DNA of 64,000 bases from CAYYTU01 sp964474655 (lineage in GTDB: Bacteria; Chloroflexota; Anaerolineae; B4-G1), in the NCBI GenBank assembly GCA_964474655.1, contig CAYYTU010000006.1, positions 22,615-86,614 on the forward strand. The letters are read 5' to 3'. Numbering within the stretch: the first letter of the stretch is position 1; the number at the start of each line of letters is the position of its first letter. Made by a program: the position numbers and the translations under genes. Of the stretch, positions 16,231 through 24,004 are shown piece by piece. The notes under the pieces are model-generated. The model was not told where the DNA came from and did not search any database. It saw only the letters and a list, made by a program, of their open reading frames with translations.

Positions 16231-17357
16231 CTCCTCTCAATCTGCTCCTGAATCTCCGGACTGGTCGAAAAAAGCTGATAAGCCTCGTTCACATCGCCGC
16301 GCGTCAGGATACCCACGAACTGATCGTCAGCCACCACCGGTAGCGCATCGAGCCCCGACCCTGCCATCTGCCGATGAACCTTAAAAAGCTCATCATCCAG
16401 CGTTAGCCGTGGGAACTCCGTCTTCATCACCTCGCGGATGGGCGTCTCCGGCTGGCGCAACTTGAGCGCGCGGATGATGTCGGTATGGGTCAAAAACCCC
16501 ACCAGGTTTTGCCCATCGCAGACGGGAAAATCGCCCTGGAAGGTCTCCAGCGTGAGATCGGCGGCCCGGCTGACCGGATCGTCGGGCGATACTGAGAGCG
16601 CCCCGCGCGAGAAGGCCTGTCTGACGCGCATACCCTCCAGCACACTCTGGATGCGCGCCATCCGACCCTCCTGAACAGCACCGGAGTAGACGAAGATAGC
16701 GAGTAGAATCCATAACACGTTGCCCGTCAGCAGCCCCCCAAGCCCCATCAGCCAGGCGAAGGCCTGGCCCACGTGGACGGCGAGCTCGGTAGCCCGAGCG
16801 TGCGGCATCACCGTCGCCAGCAGCGAACGTAACACGCGCCCGCCATCCATTGGAAAGGCGGGGATCAGGTTGAAGAGGGCCAGCGAGATATTGGTGACGA
16901 TCAGATAGAGCAACGTATCCGACCAGCCCAAGCTGCCCGGGTCGGTCGCGATGCGACGCACACTCTCAAACGTAGCGGCGGGCGTCGCCAAGCCGACCAC
17001 GCCCAGCACGAAGGCGATCACAATGTTGCTCATAGGGCCCGCGATGGCCATCAGCAGCTCCTCGCCCGGCCCTTTGGGCAGCTCTTCGATCTGCGAAACG
17101 CCGCCCAGCGGGAAGAGCACAATATCCTGCACCGGGTAGCCCATCCACGTCGAGGTCAGACTATGCGCGAGCTCGTGGATAACCACGCAGACAAAGAGCA
17201 ACAATGTGACCACGGTGCCGAAAAGGGCCCCCGAAAGTGAAAACTGACCTCCACTGAGGAGACCAAATTGAATCGCAGCCCAGATGAGAATCAACGGAAA
17301 AGTAATGTGAACTTTGACTTCGATGCCAGCGACGGTGAAGATTTTTATACTGGTCAT
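16227..17357 (-). CDS. Site-2 protease (M50) with C-terminal CBS pair
   Basis: 376 residues. Transmembrane zinc metalloprotease: HELAHSL (HExxH, about 62-66) in one helix and FNLIPAFPMDGGRVL (about 170-184, with the third zinc ligand Asp) in another. Residues about 240-370 form two CBS domains, which usually bind adenosine nucleotides and tune activity. This is the SpoIVFB-like, CBS-containing subgroup. Start supported by an AGGAGG ribosome site. It leads a two-gene unit with the HD protein. Confidence 0.9.
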   Translation of the reverse strand: MTSIKIFTVAGIEVKVHITFPLILIWAAIQFGLLSGGQFSLSGALFGTVVTLLLFVCVVIHELAHSLTSTWMGYPVQDIVLFPLGGVSQIEELPKGPGEELLMAIAGPMSNIVIAFVLGVVGLATPAATFESVRRIATDPGSLGWSDTLLYLIVTNISLALFNLIPAFPMDGGRVLRSLLATVMPHARATELAVHVGQAFAWLMGLGGLLTGNVLWILLAIFVYSGAVQEGRMARIQSVLEGMRVRQAFSRGALSVSPDDPVSRAADLTLETFQGDFPVCDGQNLVGFLTHTDIIRALKLRQPETPIREVMKTEFPRLTLDDELFKVHRQMAGSGLDALPVVADDQFVGILTRGDVNEAYQLFSTSPEIQEQIERR

Positions 17358-17370
17358 TGCCCCTCCTAAA

Positions 17371-17575
17371 TCAAACTTAACTCCTGCAGTTGTAACCGTT
17401 CAGATGGTTATGCTTTTTTCACCGCGGAGGGCGCAGAGATCGCTGAGACAGGCTATTTTTCAATATTTTGATCAGCTTGACAAAGCTTTTCCTTCAGTTT
17501 CTCTGCGCTCTCTGCGTTCTCGGCGGTTATATCGACCGCTACCTGAACGGTTACTCAAACTTAACTCCTGCAGTT
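17371..17575. mobile_element. 163-bp inverted-repeat element flanked by 21-bp direct repeats
   Basis: Identical 21-bp sequences occupy 17371-17391 and 17555-17575 (each contains TTAACTCCTGCAG). Directly inside them are perfect 12-bp inverted ends, GTAACCGTTCAG (17392-17403) and CTGAACGGTTAC (17543-17554). The interior also pairs (CACCGCGGAGGGCGCAGAG against CTCTGCGTTCTCGGCGG), so the element can fold into a long hairpin. It has no coding capacity. The right-hand direct repeat overlaps the left end of family A, so the element is inserted at or next to that end. Confidence 0.75.
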
Positions 17576-17862
17576 TAGCGATTCCAGGCTTCGGAAGTCT
17601 ATCGTCGAGGATTTTGGATGCAAAATAACCCCGCTTTGCTTCCACAGGGAGTCCGTGCCGGAGCACACAATTCGGCATCTTAATTTGCCCAACCCCACAT
17701 CTGGGTTATTTTGACAAATTAAACCCAGATATGGGGTGGCAAAGTCAGATAACGCGATTTCTAGATTTGCCGACGGGCTTCCTGTCCAAATTAGGTTCGC
17801 AAACTATATCTTAAGACTTCCGAAGCCTCTGCTCCTCAAAATTTGAAAAGCGCAGGAGTCAA
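17561..17862 (+). mobile_element. MITE-like element, family A copy 1, interrupted by element C
   Basis: Ends are TTAACTCCTGC (17561-17571) and GCAGGAGTCAA (17852-17862), an 11-bp inverted repeat with one mismatch. A second inner pair, AGGCTTCGGAAGTCT (about 17586) and AGACTTCCGAAGCCT (about 17814), gives a long hairpin. The copy at 31459-31617 is 159 bp; this one is 302 bp because element C sits inside it. Confidence 0.75.
17644..17785. mobile_element. Element C, 142-bp inverted-repeat insertion inside family A
   Basis: Ends ACAGGGAGTCCGT (17644-17656) and ACGGGCTTCCTGT (17773-17785) are inverted repeats with two mismatches. The core holds a strong hairpin: CCCCACATCTGGGTT (17693-17707) against AACCCAGATATGGGG (17722-17736). 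Removing it together with two flanking bases (a possible CC duplication) restores base-for-base alignment with the uninterrupted copy at 31459-31617. Confidence 0.7.
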
Positions 17863-18041
17863 GATCAAAGCAAGACGGCAGGTCATGATCCCCGGCTGAT
17901 GATCGCCCCCCCATCCTGTAACACGTTGGAACTTCAAGGCGCTCTAGCCGCTTGCAGCCGACGCGCTCAAGCCGAACCAAGGTACGATTATACCCCACCT
18001 GCCCGCAAGATCAAAAGTAGCGCGCCAGGGATGGGTATCCC

Positions 18042-19160
18042 TCACACCACCCCCTCTTGCGTCTCCCTGACTACGTGCTCGACCACGGCCTTCAGATCGC
18101 CGGTCGCCCGATAGACATCCAGCTGACGGTCGGCGCTGGTACCCTCCTCCAGAATTCGGTGGACGTATTCCACCTCGGCCCGACTTCCCAGGTCATCCAG
18201 CACATCATCCACCCAGGTTAAAATCTCGCCGATCAAGACCGGATAAGCGACCTCCTTCACCTTGCCAAAGTCGATCAGTTTGCCCCCGATTCCATAACGG
18301 ACGGCACGCCATTTATTCTCGTCGATCAGACACTTACGGTAGAGACGCCACGACTGGTTAGCCTGCCGCAGCTGCACCAGCTTGGCCACAATGGCTTGCA
18401 GCAACGCGGCCAGGCAAAGCGTCTCTTCGATCCGGGTGCACATATCGGGGATGCGTATCTCCAGCGTAGGGAATTTCTCGCTGGGACGCACGTCCCACCA
18501 GATGTGCGTCGGCTCCTCGATGCTGCCCGTCGCCAGAAGGGTCTCCAGGTAATGTCGATAAGCAGCGTAGGAATCGAACATCTGGGGGATGCCGGTGCGC
18601 GGCAAGTTCTCGAAGACGACGCTGCGATACGACTTCAGCCCCGTGTCGCGCCCGTGCCAGAAGGGCGAGCTGGTAGAAAGGGCCAGAATATGGGGCAAGA
18701 AGTAGCGCAACTGGTTCATAATCTCGACCAGCATCTCTTGGTTTTCGATGCCGATGTGGACGTGCATGCCAAAGACCAACAATCGCCGGCCCACGTCCTG
18801 CAAGAAGCGGACCAGCTCTGGATAACGTCCGTAGGGCGAAACATCCTGGCGGGCCCAGGAGGAGAAGGGATGAGTCCCCGCTGCGGCCACCCACAACCCC
18901 TCGCTTTCCGCCAGATCGAGCATTGAGCGGCGGATGCGAATCAGATCCTGGCGCGCCTCTTCGATGTTGAGACAAATTTTGGTCCCAGCCTCCACTTGCG
19001 ATTGTAAGAACTCGGGCCGCAACTGGTCCGGCAACACCGCATTACCCTGTTCCAGGAACTGCTGCACGTAGGAGCAGAGCTCTCGCGTCTCTGGATCGAT
19101 GATCTGATACTCCTCTTCAATACCGATCGTGAGTGAGTTAGTCGTCAATCTGTTCATCAT
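18042..19160 (-). CDS. YbdK-type carboxylate-amine ligase (glutamate-cysteine ligase family 2)
   Basis: 372 residues. The N-terminus SLTIGIEEEYQI is the GCS2 signature (metal-binding glutamates), followed by FGMHVHIGIEN (about 129-139) and THIWWDVRPSEKFPTLEIRI (about 219-238), both conserved in YbdK-like ligases. These join an amino acid carboxylate and an amine with ATP; E. coli YbdK has weak glutamate-cysteine ligase activity and actinobacterial relatives make other amides, so the true substrate is open. Met1 or Met2 could be used. It is divergent from the yceD gene, separated by 381 bases. Confidence 0.85.
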   Translation of the reverse strand: MMNRLTTNSLTIGIEEEYQIIDPETRELCSYVQQFLEQGNAVLPDQLRPEFLQSQVEAGTKICLNIEEARQDLIRIRRSMLDLAESEGLWVAAAGTHPFSSWARQDVSPYGRYPELVRFLQDVGRRLLVFGMHVHIGIENQEMLVEIMNQLRYFLPHILALSTSSPFWHGRDTGLKSYRSVVFENLPRTGIPQMFDSYAAYRHYLETLLATGSIEEPTHIWWDVRPSEKFPTLEIRIPDMCTRIEETLCLAALLQAIVAKLVQLRQANQSWRLYRKCLIDENKWRAVRYGIGGKLIDFGKVKEVAYPVLIGEILTWVDDVLDDLGSRAEVEYVHRILEEGTSADRQLDVYRATGDLKAVVEHVVRETQEGVV

Positions 19161-19541
19161 CAGATTTTACCTCCACTTGCACGGGATTATATCACATTAC
19201 CACCACCTGATCCAAATTGCTCGCCCCCGCATCCCTCTCCCACTACTCCCCCAAAGCCCACGCGCGAGATTGAAAATTCAGAACAATCTACCGCCAAGCC
19301 CCTACCTGAGGGCCAGCAATATCTTATTGCATTTAAGCCCAATTTAGCAAACAAGCAATGATTTTACCCCTATTGGCTTGACGTCAGAAGAGCACTGTGT
19401 TATAATGATAGGTGTCTTAAAATTAACATAACCTCGCTTTACGCGGGGAAAACAGCCATGACGTTGGGAGATGCTCACGCTGCCCCTGAGCGGCGTGGGG
19501 TATTTTTCAACAGAATCAGAGCTGCATTTTTACAATCAACT
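19161..19541. other. Divergent intergenic region: promoter and long leader of yceD
   Basis: 381 bases between the divergent YbdK and YceD genes. It contains the yceD promoter (19378-19406) and a leader of about 130 bases with two possible hairpins: CCTCGC...GCGGGG (about 19432-19447) and CACGCTG...CGGCGTG (about 19479-19497), the latter followed by GGGTATTTTTC. The left part, 19200-19370, shows nothing recognised. Confidence 0.5.
19378..19406 (+). promoter_or_regulatory. Sigma-70 promoter of yceD-sigA
   Basis: TTGACG (19378-19383), 17-base spacer, TATAAT (19401-19406). Start of transcription is expected near 19413. This is one of the best consensus promoters in the window and probably drives both yceD and the primary sigma factor gene. 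Confidence 0.75.
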
Positions 19542-20030
19542 ATGATCATCTTTGATGTTTCTAGCCTTCTTAAGGCTCCGTTAGGCAAGTCAATCACGCT
19601 GGATATTGAGACCGGGGCTAAGAAGCTGGATGACCTGGAGGTAGGCTTCCTCAAAGGAACCATCCAAGTCGTCCGGGTCGAAAAAGGCCTCTTCGTAGAA
19701 GGAGAGGTCGAGTCGCAGCTCAGGCTAGAGTGCGTGCGCTGTTTAACCCCTTTCGTCTTTCCTGTTACCCTCACGCTGGCAGAAACCTTCCGACTACCCG
19801 GCAAACCTCCAGAGCCCGGCATCCCTTATGCCGTGCGGGACGACCACCAAATCGATCTTGGACCATTGTTACGTGAGCTCGCCCTGCTCGCTATTCCGAT
19901 GAAACCCCTCTGTGACCCTGATTGCAAGGGATTATGCCCTCAATGTGGTGTAAATCTTAATGAGGAATCGTGCGCGTGCGAGAAAGAGCGTATCGACCCG
20001 CGCATGGCAGCGTTGAAAGACCTCCTATAA
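19542..20030 (+). CDS. YceD family (DUF177) protein
   Basis: 162 residues from the ATG at 19542; the frame extends upstream to 19458, but MIIFDVSSLLK is the usual DUF177 start. Features: LRLECVRCLTPF (about 66-77) and a C-terminal Cys cluster CDPDCKGLCPQCG followed by CAC, typical of the family. In many bacteria YceD sits before rpmF and affects 23S rRNA metabolism; here it is 16 bases upstream of the primary sigma factor gene, and rpmF is not present. Confidence 0.85.
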   Translation: MIIFDVSSLLKAPLGKSITLDIETGAKKLDDLEVGFLKGTIQVVRVEKGLFVEGEVESQLRLECVRCLTPFVFPVTLTLAETFRLPGKPPEPGIPYAVRDDHQIDLGPLLRELALLAIPMKPLCDPDCKGLCPQCGVNLNEESCACEKERIDPRMAALKDLL

Positions 20031-20046
20031 CCGAGAGGACAATCTA

Positions 20047-21195
20047 ATGGAAGCCATTGATGACCTGCTAGAAAAGGGAGAGGATCAAGGGTATCTCACA
20101 ACGGACGATATACTGGCTCATTTCCCCCAGGCCGAAGAGGATATTGAACAACTGGAGGAGGTCTTAGCCACGCTCGACGAAGCCGACATTGCAGTCTACG
20201 AGGACAAAGAAAGCGCTGCGGAGGACTTGCCGGGGGTCACGCTGAAAGATACATCCGACGAAGAAGAGAAGGCCGATCTGAGCAGGATATCCGTCAGCGA
20301 CACAGTGGGTTTGTATCTCAAAGAGATGGCCCAAGTCCCCCTGCTGGAAACTGAGGAAGAGGTGCGGTTGGCCAAAGCCATTGAGGCCGGTCGCGAAGCT
20401 CAGGACATTTTGAATAACGATGGCCTCAACCCCGAAGAACGCCAGAACCTCCAACAGACGATTGAGGAAGGGCGCAAGTCGCGCGAGCACTTGATCAAAG
20501 CCAATACCCGCCTCGTGGTCAGCATCGCGAAAAATTATATGGGACGCGGCGTCCCTTTTTTGGATCTGATCCAGGAGGGGAACCTAGGCTTGATGAAAGC
20601 GGTCAAGAAGTTTGATTATAAGCGTGGCTACCGCTTCAGCACTTACGCTACCTGGTGGATTCGCCAGACGATCACGCGGGCCATCGCCGACCAGGGCCGG
20701 ACCATCCGCGTGCCAGTTCATATGTCGGATCGCATCCGGCGGCTCTATAAGGCTGCGCGGCAGTTGGAACAGGAAATTGGGCGCAAGCCGACCCCGGAGG
20801 AGATCGCGGAGAATCTTGATATGGAACCCGGCAAGGTCCAGTGGATGCTCCGGGTGTCGTGGCGGCCTTTGAGCCTGGAACGTCCGGTCGGCGATGAAGA
20901 GGACGATGAACTCGGTAATTTCATCGAGGATAACAAAAGCCCCGAGCCGACGAAAAGTGCTTACCAGCACTTGCTTGGCGAGAAGGTTGAGGAGATGCTG
21001 AGCACACTCAGTCCGCGCGAAGCGCGCATCCTACGGCTTCGCTTCGGCCTGGTCGATGGCGAAAGCCACACCCTGGAGGAAGTAGGGCAGAAGTTTGGTC
21101 TCACACGAGAGCGCATTCGTCAGATCGAAGGGAGAGCGCTACGACGTCTCCGGCACCCACGTCGAAGCCGTCAGCTGCGAGATTATTTGGGATAA
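20047..21195 (+). CDS. sigA: RNA polymerase primary sigma factor (SigA/RpoD)
   Basis: 382 residues with the full set of sigma-70 regions: a short region 1.1-like N-terminus (LTTDDILAHFPQAE), region 1.2 (VGLYLKEMAQVPLL, about 88-101), region 2 (LIQEGNLGLMKAVKKFDY and FSTYATWWIRQTITRAI, about 176-215), region 3, and region 4 with the helix-turn-helix TLEEVGQKFGLTRERIRQIE (about 340-359). The short non-conserved segment and the region 1.1 remnant fit a primary, not alternative, sigma. A GAGAGGA ribosome site precedes the ATG. It is co-oriented with yceD and followed by a structured RNA segment with a terminator. Confidence 0.95.
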   Translation: MEAIDDLLEKGEDQGYLTTDDILAHFPQAEEDIEQLEEVLATLDEADIAVYEDKESAAEDLPGVTLKDTSDEEEKADLSRISVSDTVGLYLKEMAQVPLLETEEEVRLAKAIEAGREAQDILNNDGLNPEERQNLQQTIEEGRKSREHLIKANTRLVVSIAKNYMGRGVPFLDLIQEGNLGLMKAVKKFDYKRGYRFSTYATWWIRQTITRAIADQGRTIRVPVHMSDRIRRLYKAARQLEQEIGRKPTPEEIAENLDMEPGKVQWMLRVSWRPLSLERPVGDEEDDELGNFIEDNKSPEPTKSAYQHLLGEKVEEMLSTLSPREARILRLRFGLVDGESHTLEEVGQKFGLTRERIRQIEGRALRRLRHPRRSRQLRDYLG

Positions 21196-21231
21196 GTTGA
21201 TGATACGGTATCGTTTTATGATGATGTGCAG

Positions 21232-21304
21232 CTTGCCGTGGCGAGCGGGAGAGGAGGCTTCCCACTCGCGATAGGCCGCTGCACCGTCTCGGTCTCACGG
21301 CAAG
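21232..21304 (+). ncRNA. Candidate structured RNA between sigA and metG
   Basis: CTTGCCGTG (21232-21240) pairs perfectly with CACGGCAAG (21296-21304). Enclosed are GCGAGCGGGA/TCCCACTCGC (21241-21250 with 21260-21269, 9 of 10 pairs) and ACCG/CGGT (about 21283-21293), giving a three-way junction. A rho-independent terminator follows after 0-1 bases. It matches no riboswitch or T-box consensus known to me. It could be a 3' UTR structure of sigA, a processed small RNA or an attenuator. Confidence 0.45.
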
Positions 21305-21331
21305 AACCGCCAGCCTCGGCTGGCGGTTTTT
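21305..21331 (+). terminator. Rho-independent terminator after sigA
   Basis: AACCGCCAGC-CTCG-GCTGGCGGTT followed by a T-run (21325-21331). An 8-10-bp perfect stem, tetraloop and five or more T. Confidence 0.9.
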
Positions 21332-21348
21332 CGTTTGGTATGCTCTAT

Positions 21349-21356
21349 GCTACAAT
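21349..21356 (+). promoter_or_regulatory. Extended -10 promoter of metG
   Basis: TGCTACAAT (TGn plus TACAAT at 21351-21356) with no good -35 box; an extended -10 promoter is likely. It lies directly behind the sigA terminator. The leader is about 26 bases with AAGGAGGAG before the ATG at 21389. Confidence 0.5.
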
Positions 21357-21388
21357 AGTCCATCAGGTTCAACATAAGGAGGAGTTCA

Positions 21389-23173
21389 ATGTCGAAACAT
21401 ATTCTCGTCGCGATTGCCTGGCCCTACGCCAGCGCCAAAATCCACGCCGGCAACGTAACCGGCTCTCACCTGCCCGGCGACATCTGCGCCCGTTACCACC
21501 GCTTGGCCGGCGATCACGTGCTGATGGTCTCCGGCTCCGATTCCCATGGCACCCCTATCACCGTACGCGCCGAAGAAGAGGGAAAGTCCCCCCGCGAGCT
21601 ATTCGAGGAATTCCATCACGGCTTCCTGGATCTTTTCCAGCAATTGGGAATCAGCTACGACCTCTTCACCCACACCGATACGGAAAATCATCATCGCGTC
21701 TCCCAGGATTTCTTCCTCGCCCTGCTGGAGAAGGGGTATCTCTACAGAGAGACCCAAGCCCAGATGTATTCCGCGGCTCAGGAGCGATTCTTGCCCGACC
21801 GCTACGTAGAGGGCACGTGTCCAGCCTGCGGCTATGAGTCCGCTCGCGGCGACCAATGCGATAACTGTAACACGCTGCTTGACCCCGAGGATCTGATCGA
21901 CCCGCACAGCAAGCTCGACGGGAGCACGCCCGAGCTGCGCGAGACAGAGCATTTCTTCCTGGATCTACCGAAATTGGCCCGCGAGGGCCTGGCCGAGTGG
22001 CTCAATCACGGCAAAGAACATTGGCGCCCTAACGTGATCAACTTCGCCCGTCGATACGTGAACGAAGGCTTACAGGCCCGTCCCATCACCCGAGATTTGA
22101 AGTGGGGCATCCCAGTGCCGCTGGAGGATTGGCAGAATAAGTCTCTCTACGTCTGGTTCGAAGCTGTCATCGGCTACTTCTCCGCCAGCGTCGAGTGGTC
22201 ACACAACCACAACAAGCCGGAGGCCTGGAAGGACTGGTGGTATGATCCCGCGTCCAAGACGATCTACTTCATCGGCAAGGATAACATCCCCTTCCACGCC
22301 GTGATCTGGCCGGCCGAGCTGCTGGGCGTGAAGACGCTTTACGAGGAGAGCACCTACCACGTGCTCAATCTGCCTTACGACGTGCCAGCCAATGAGTTTA
22401 TGAACCTGGAAGGGCGTAAAATCTCCGGCAGCCGCAACTGGGCAGTATGGATGAACGAGGCGCTCGATCGTTACGCCCCCGACGCTCTCCGCTACTACCT
22501 CACCTCGGCGATGCCGGAGACGCGAGATACGTATTGGATGTGGGACGAATTCGTCCAGCGAAACAATAGCGAACTGGTAGCGGTTTGGGGGAACCTCGTC
22601 CACCGCGCGATGACCTTCGCTTACAAACACTTCGAGGCTCAGGTCCCCACGCCGGGCACGCTGGAGGACATCGACACCGACCTGCTGGATAAAATTGAGC
22701 GCGGCTTCGATACTGTCGGCGAGCTGATCGCCGGGTGCAAGTTCCGGGCGGCGTTGAACGAGGTAATGAGCCTGGCCCGCGAGGCGAACCGGTATCTGGA
22801 AGAGAAAGGCCCCTGGTTCCAGATCAAGGAGGATCGTGTCGCAGCCGGGACGTCCATCTACGTGGCGCTCAAAGCGATCGACTCGCTGAAAGTGCTCTTC
22901 GCGCCGTTCCTGCCCTTCTCCTCGGAACGCCTCCATCGCTACCTGGGCTACGACGACCCGCTCTTCGGCCAACAGTACACCGATACGTTTGAGGAAGAAG
23001 GTGGACGGGTTCACACGGCGCTCTGTTACGACGATAGCGAGGCCACGGGCGAATGGCGTCCCAGCGACCTGCCGGCTGGGCAAGCGCTGCGCCAGCCCGA
23101 ACCACTCTTCGAGAAGCTGGACGAAAATGTGATCAAGGAAGAGCGTAAGCGGCTGGGGTTAGAGGTTGAATAG
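21389..23173 (+). CDS. metG: Methionyl-tRNA synthetase
   Basis: 594 residues. Charges tRNA-Met. AIAWPYASAKIHAGN (HIGH region, about 8-22), a zinc knuckle CPACGYESARGDQCDNCN (about 143-160, C-x2-C and C-x2-C), the tRNA-synthetase core, and the second signature as GRKISGSRNWAVW (about 343-355), a KMSKS variant seen in one MetRS subgroup. The C-terminal alpha-helical anticodon domain is present; the optional EMAP/Trbp111-like tail is not. A strong AAGGAGGAG ribosome site supports the start. Confidence 0.95.
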   Translation: MSKHILVAIAWPYASAKIHAGNVTGSHLPGDICARYHRLAGDHVLMVSGSDSHGTPITVRAEEEGKSPRELFEEFHHGFLDLFQQLGISYDLFTHTDTENHHRVSQDFFLALLEKGYLYRETQAQMYSAAQERFLPDRYVEGTCPACGYESARGDQCDNCNTLLDPEDLIDPHSKLDGSTPELRETEHFFLDLPKLAREGLAEWLNHGKEHWRPNVINFARRYVNEGLQARPITRDLKWGIPVPLEDWQNKSLYVWFEAVIGYFSASVEWSHNHNKPEAWKDWWYDPASKTIYFIGKDNIPFHAVIWPAELLGVKTLYEESTYHVLNLPYDVPANEFMNLEGRKISGSRNWAVWMNEALDRYAPDALRYYLTSAMPETRDTYWMWDEFVQRNNSELVAVWGNLVHRAMTFAYKHFEAQVPTPGTLEDIDTDLLDKIERGFDTVGELIAGCKFRAALNEVMSLAREANRYLEEKGPWFQIKEDRVAAGTSIYVALKAIDSLKVLFAPFLPFSSERLHRYLGYDDPLFGQQYTDTFEEEGGRVHTALCYDDSEATGEWRPSDLPAGQALRQPEPLFEKLDENVIKEERKRLGLEVE

Positions 23174-23218
23174 CGTTTAGCTGGACCGACGCTGGCCTGA
23201 GGGAATAGGAGGTAGCGG

Positions 23219-23917
23219 ATGAAGAAGTCGGCCTGGAGTATTGCTCTTACGGTGCTGATTCTGGCTTTGGCCTGTGTCTGTCGCATCCCTTCCGCTTTGT
23301 GGATCGACATACCGCGCATCTCCCCTGGTCAATCCTCGGAGGAAAGCGGCCTGGCAGCGACGGAACCATCCAGCCTCTACGAAGACAGCTTTGAGAGCCC
23401 GGATTCTGGTTGGGAGGTCGGCGATTATGAAAGCGGGCACGTCAGCTACGAGGATGGTAAATACGTGGTCACCTCGACTGGCAATGGCGATACGATGTGG
23501 GGCGTGGCCAACGTGAATTTTAAGGACGTCGCCATCGCAGTCGATGCCACTCAAATCGCCGCGCCAGCCAATGACAACAACGATTATGGTATCGTCTGCC
23601 GCGAGCAAGGAGATGGCACCGGGTACTACCTGCTCATCGCCGGTGATGGCTCATACGCCATCATCAAATCTAACCGCAATGGGTTCACTCAGTTGGTGGA
23701 CTGGAGGACCTCGGAGGCTATCCGGACGGGGAACGCCACCAATCACCTCCAGGCCGTATGTGATGGTTCTCGCCTGACGCTCTTCGTGAACGGTCAGCGG
23801 CTGGCGACCGCCGAGGATACCGAGTTTGTTGACGGCGATATCGCCCTTACCGCCACGTCCTACGAAGCTGCCCCCACCGAGATTCACTTCGACGATTTGG
23901 TCGTGCGCCGCCCCTGA
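23219..23917 (+). CDS. Lipoprotein with a LamG/DUF1080-like beta-sandwich
   Basis: 232 residues. Signal peptide with a probable lipobox (LALAC, Cys19; a second Cys at 21). After a low-complexity linker, residues about 55-232 form a concanavalin-like sandwich: LYEDSFESPDSGWEVGDYE at its start, NDYGIVCREQGDGTGYYLLI in the middle and LTLFVNGQRLA near the end. Such domains bind carbohydrate or mediate surface contacts; no catalytic motif is seen. A GGAGGT ribosome site precedes the ATG. Confidence 0.75.
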   Translation: MKKSAWSIALTVLILALACVCRIPSALWIDIPRISPGQSSEESGLAATEPSSLYEDSFESPDSGWEVGDYESGHVSYEDGKYVVTSTGNGDTMWGVANVNFKDVAIAVDATQIAAPANDNNDYGIVCREQGDGTGYYLLIAGDGSYAIIKSNRNGFTQLVDWRTSEAIRTGNATNHLQAVCDGSRLTLFVNGQRLATAEDTEFVDGDIALTATSYEAAPTEIHFDDLVVRRP

Positions 23918-24004
23918 ACAGGGGATGGTCGTTGGCTCTGGCGCGCACAGCGCGACCCTGCTAAGTGAAGGGGCTTTCTTTTGAGCTGGCAAGCGAGGTG
24001 AGTT

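Larger units (their letters stand above)
17358..18041. other. Intergenic region made of nested mobile-like repeats
   Basis: No gene is supported. Reading from left: 21-bp direct repeat, a 163-bp inverted-repeat element, the second direct repeat, then a family A element (17561-17862) split by element C (17644-17785). The last 180 bp before 18042 hold nothing recognised. Confidence 0.7.

Noticed and set aside
17472..17678. Small ORF in the 17.4-18.0 kb intergenic region
   Set aside because: It consists of parts of three repeat elements and carries no protein signature.
21229..21335. T-box or SAM riboswitch upstream of metG
   Set aside because: The T-box core (AGGGTGGNACCGCG) and the conserved SAM aptamer blocks are absent, and the terminator precedes the metG promoter. 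Kept only as an unassigned structured RNA.
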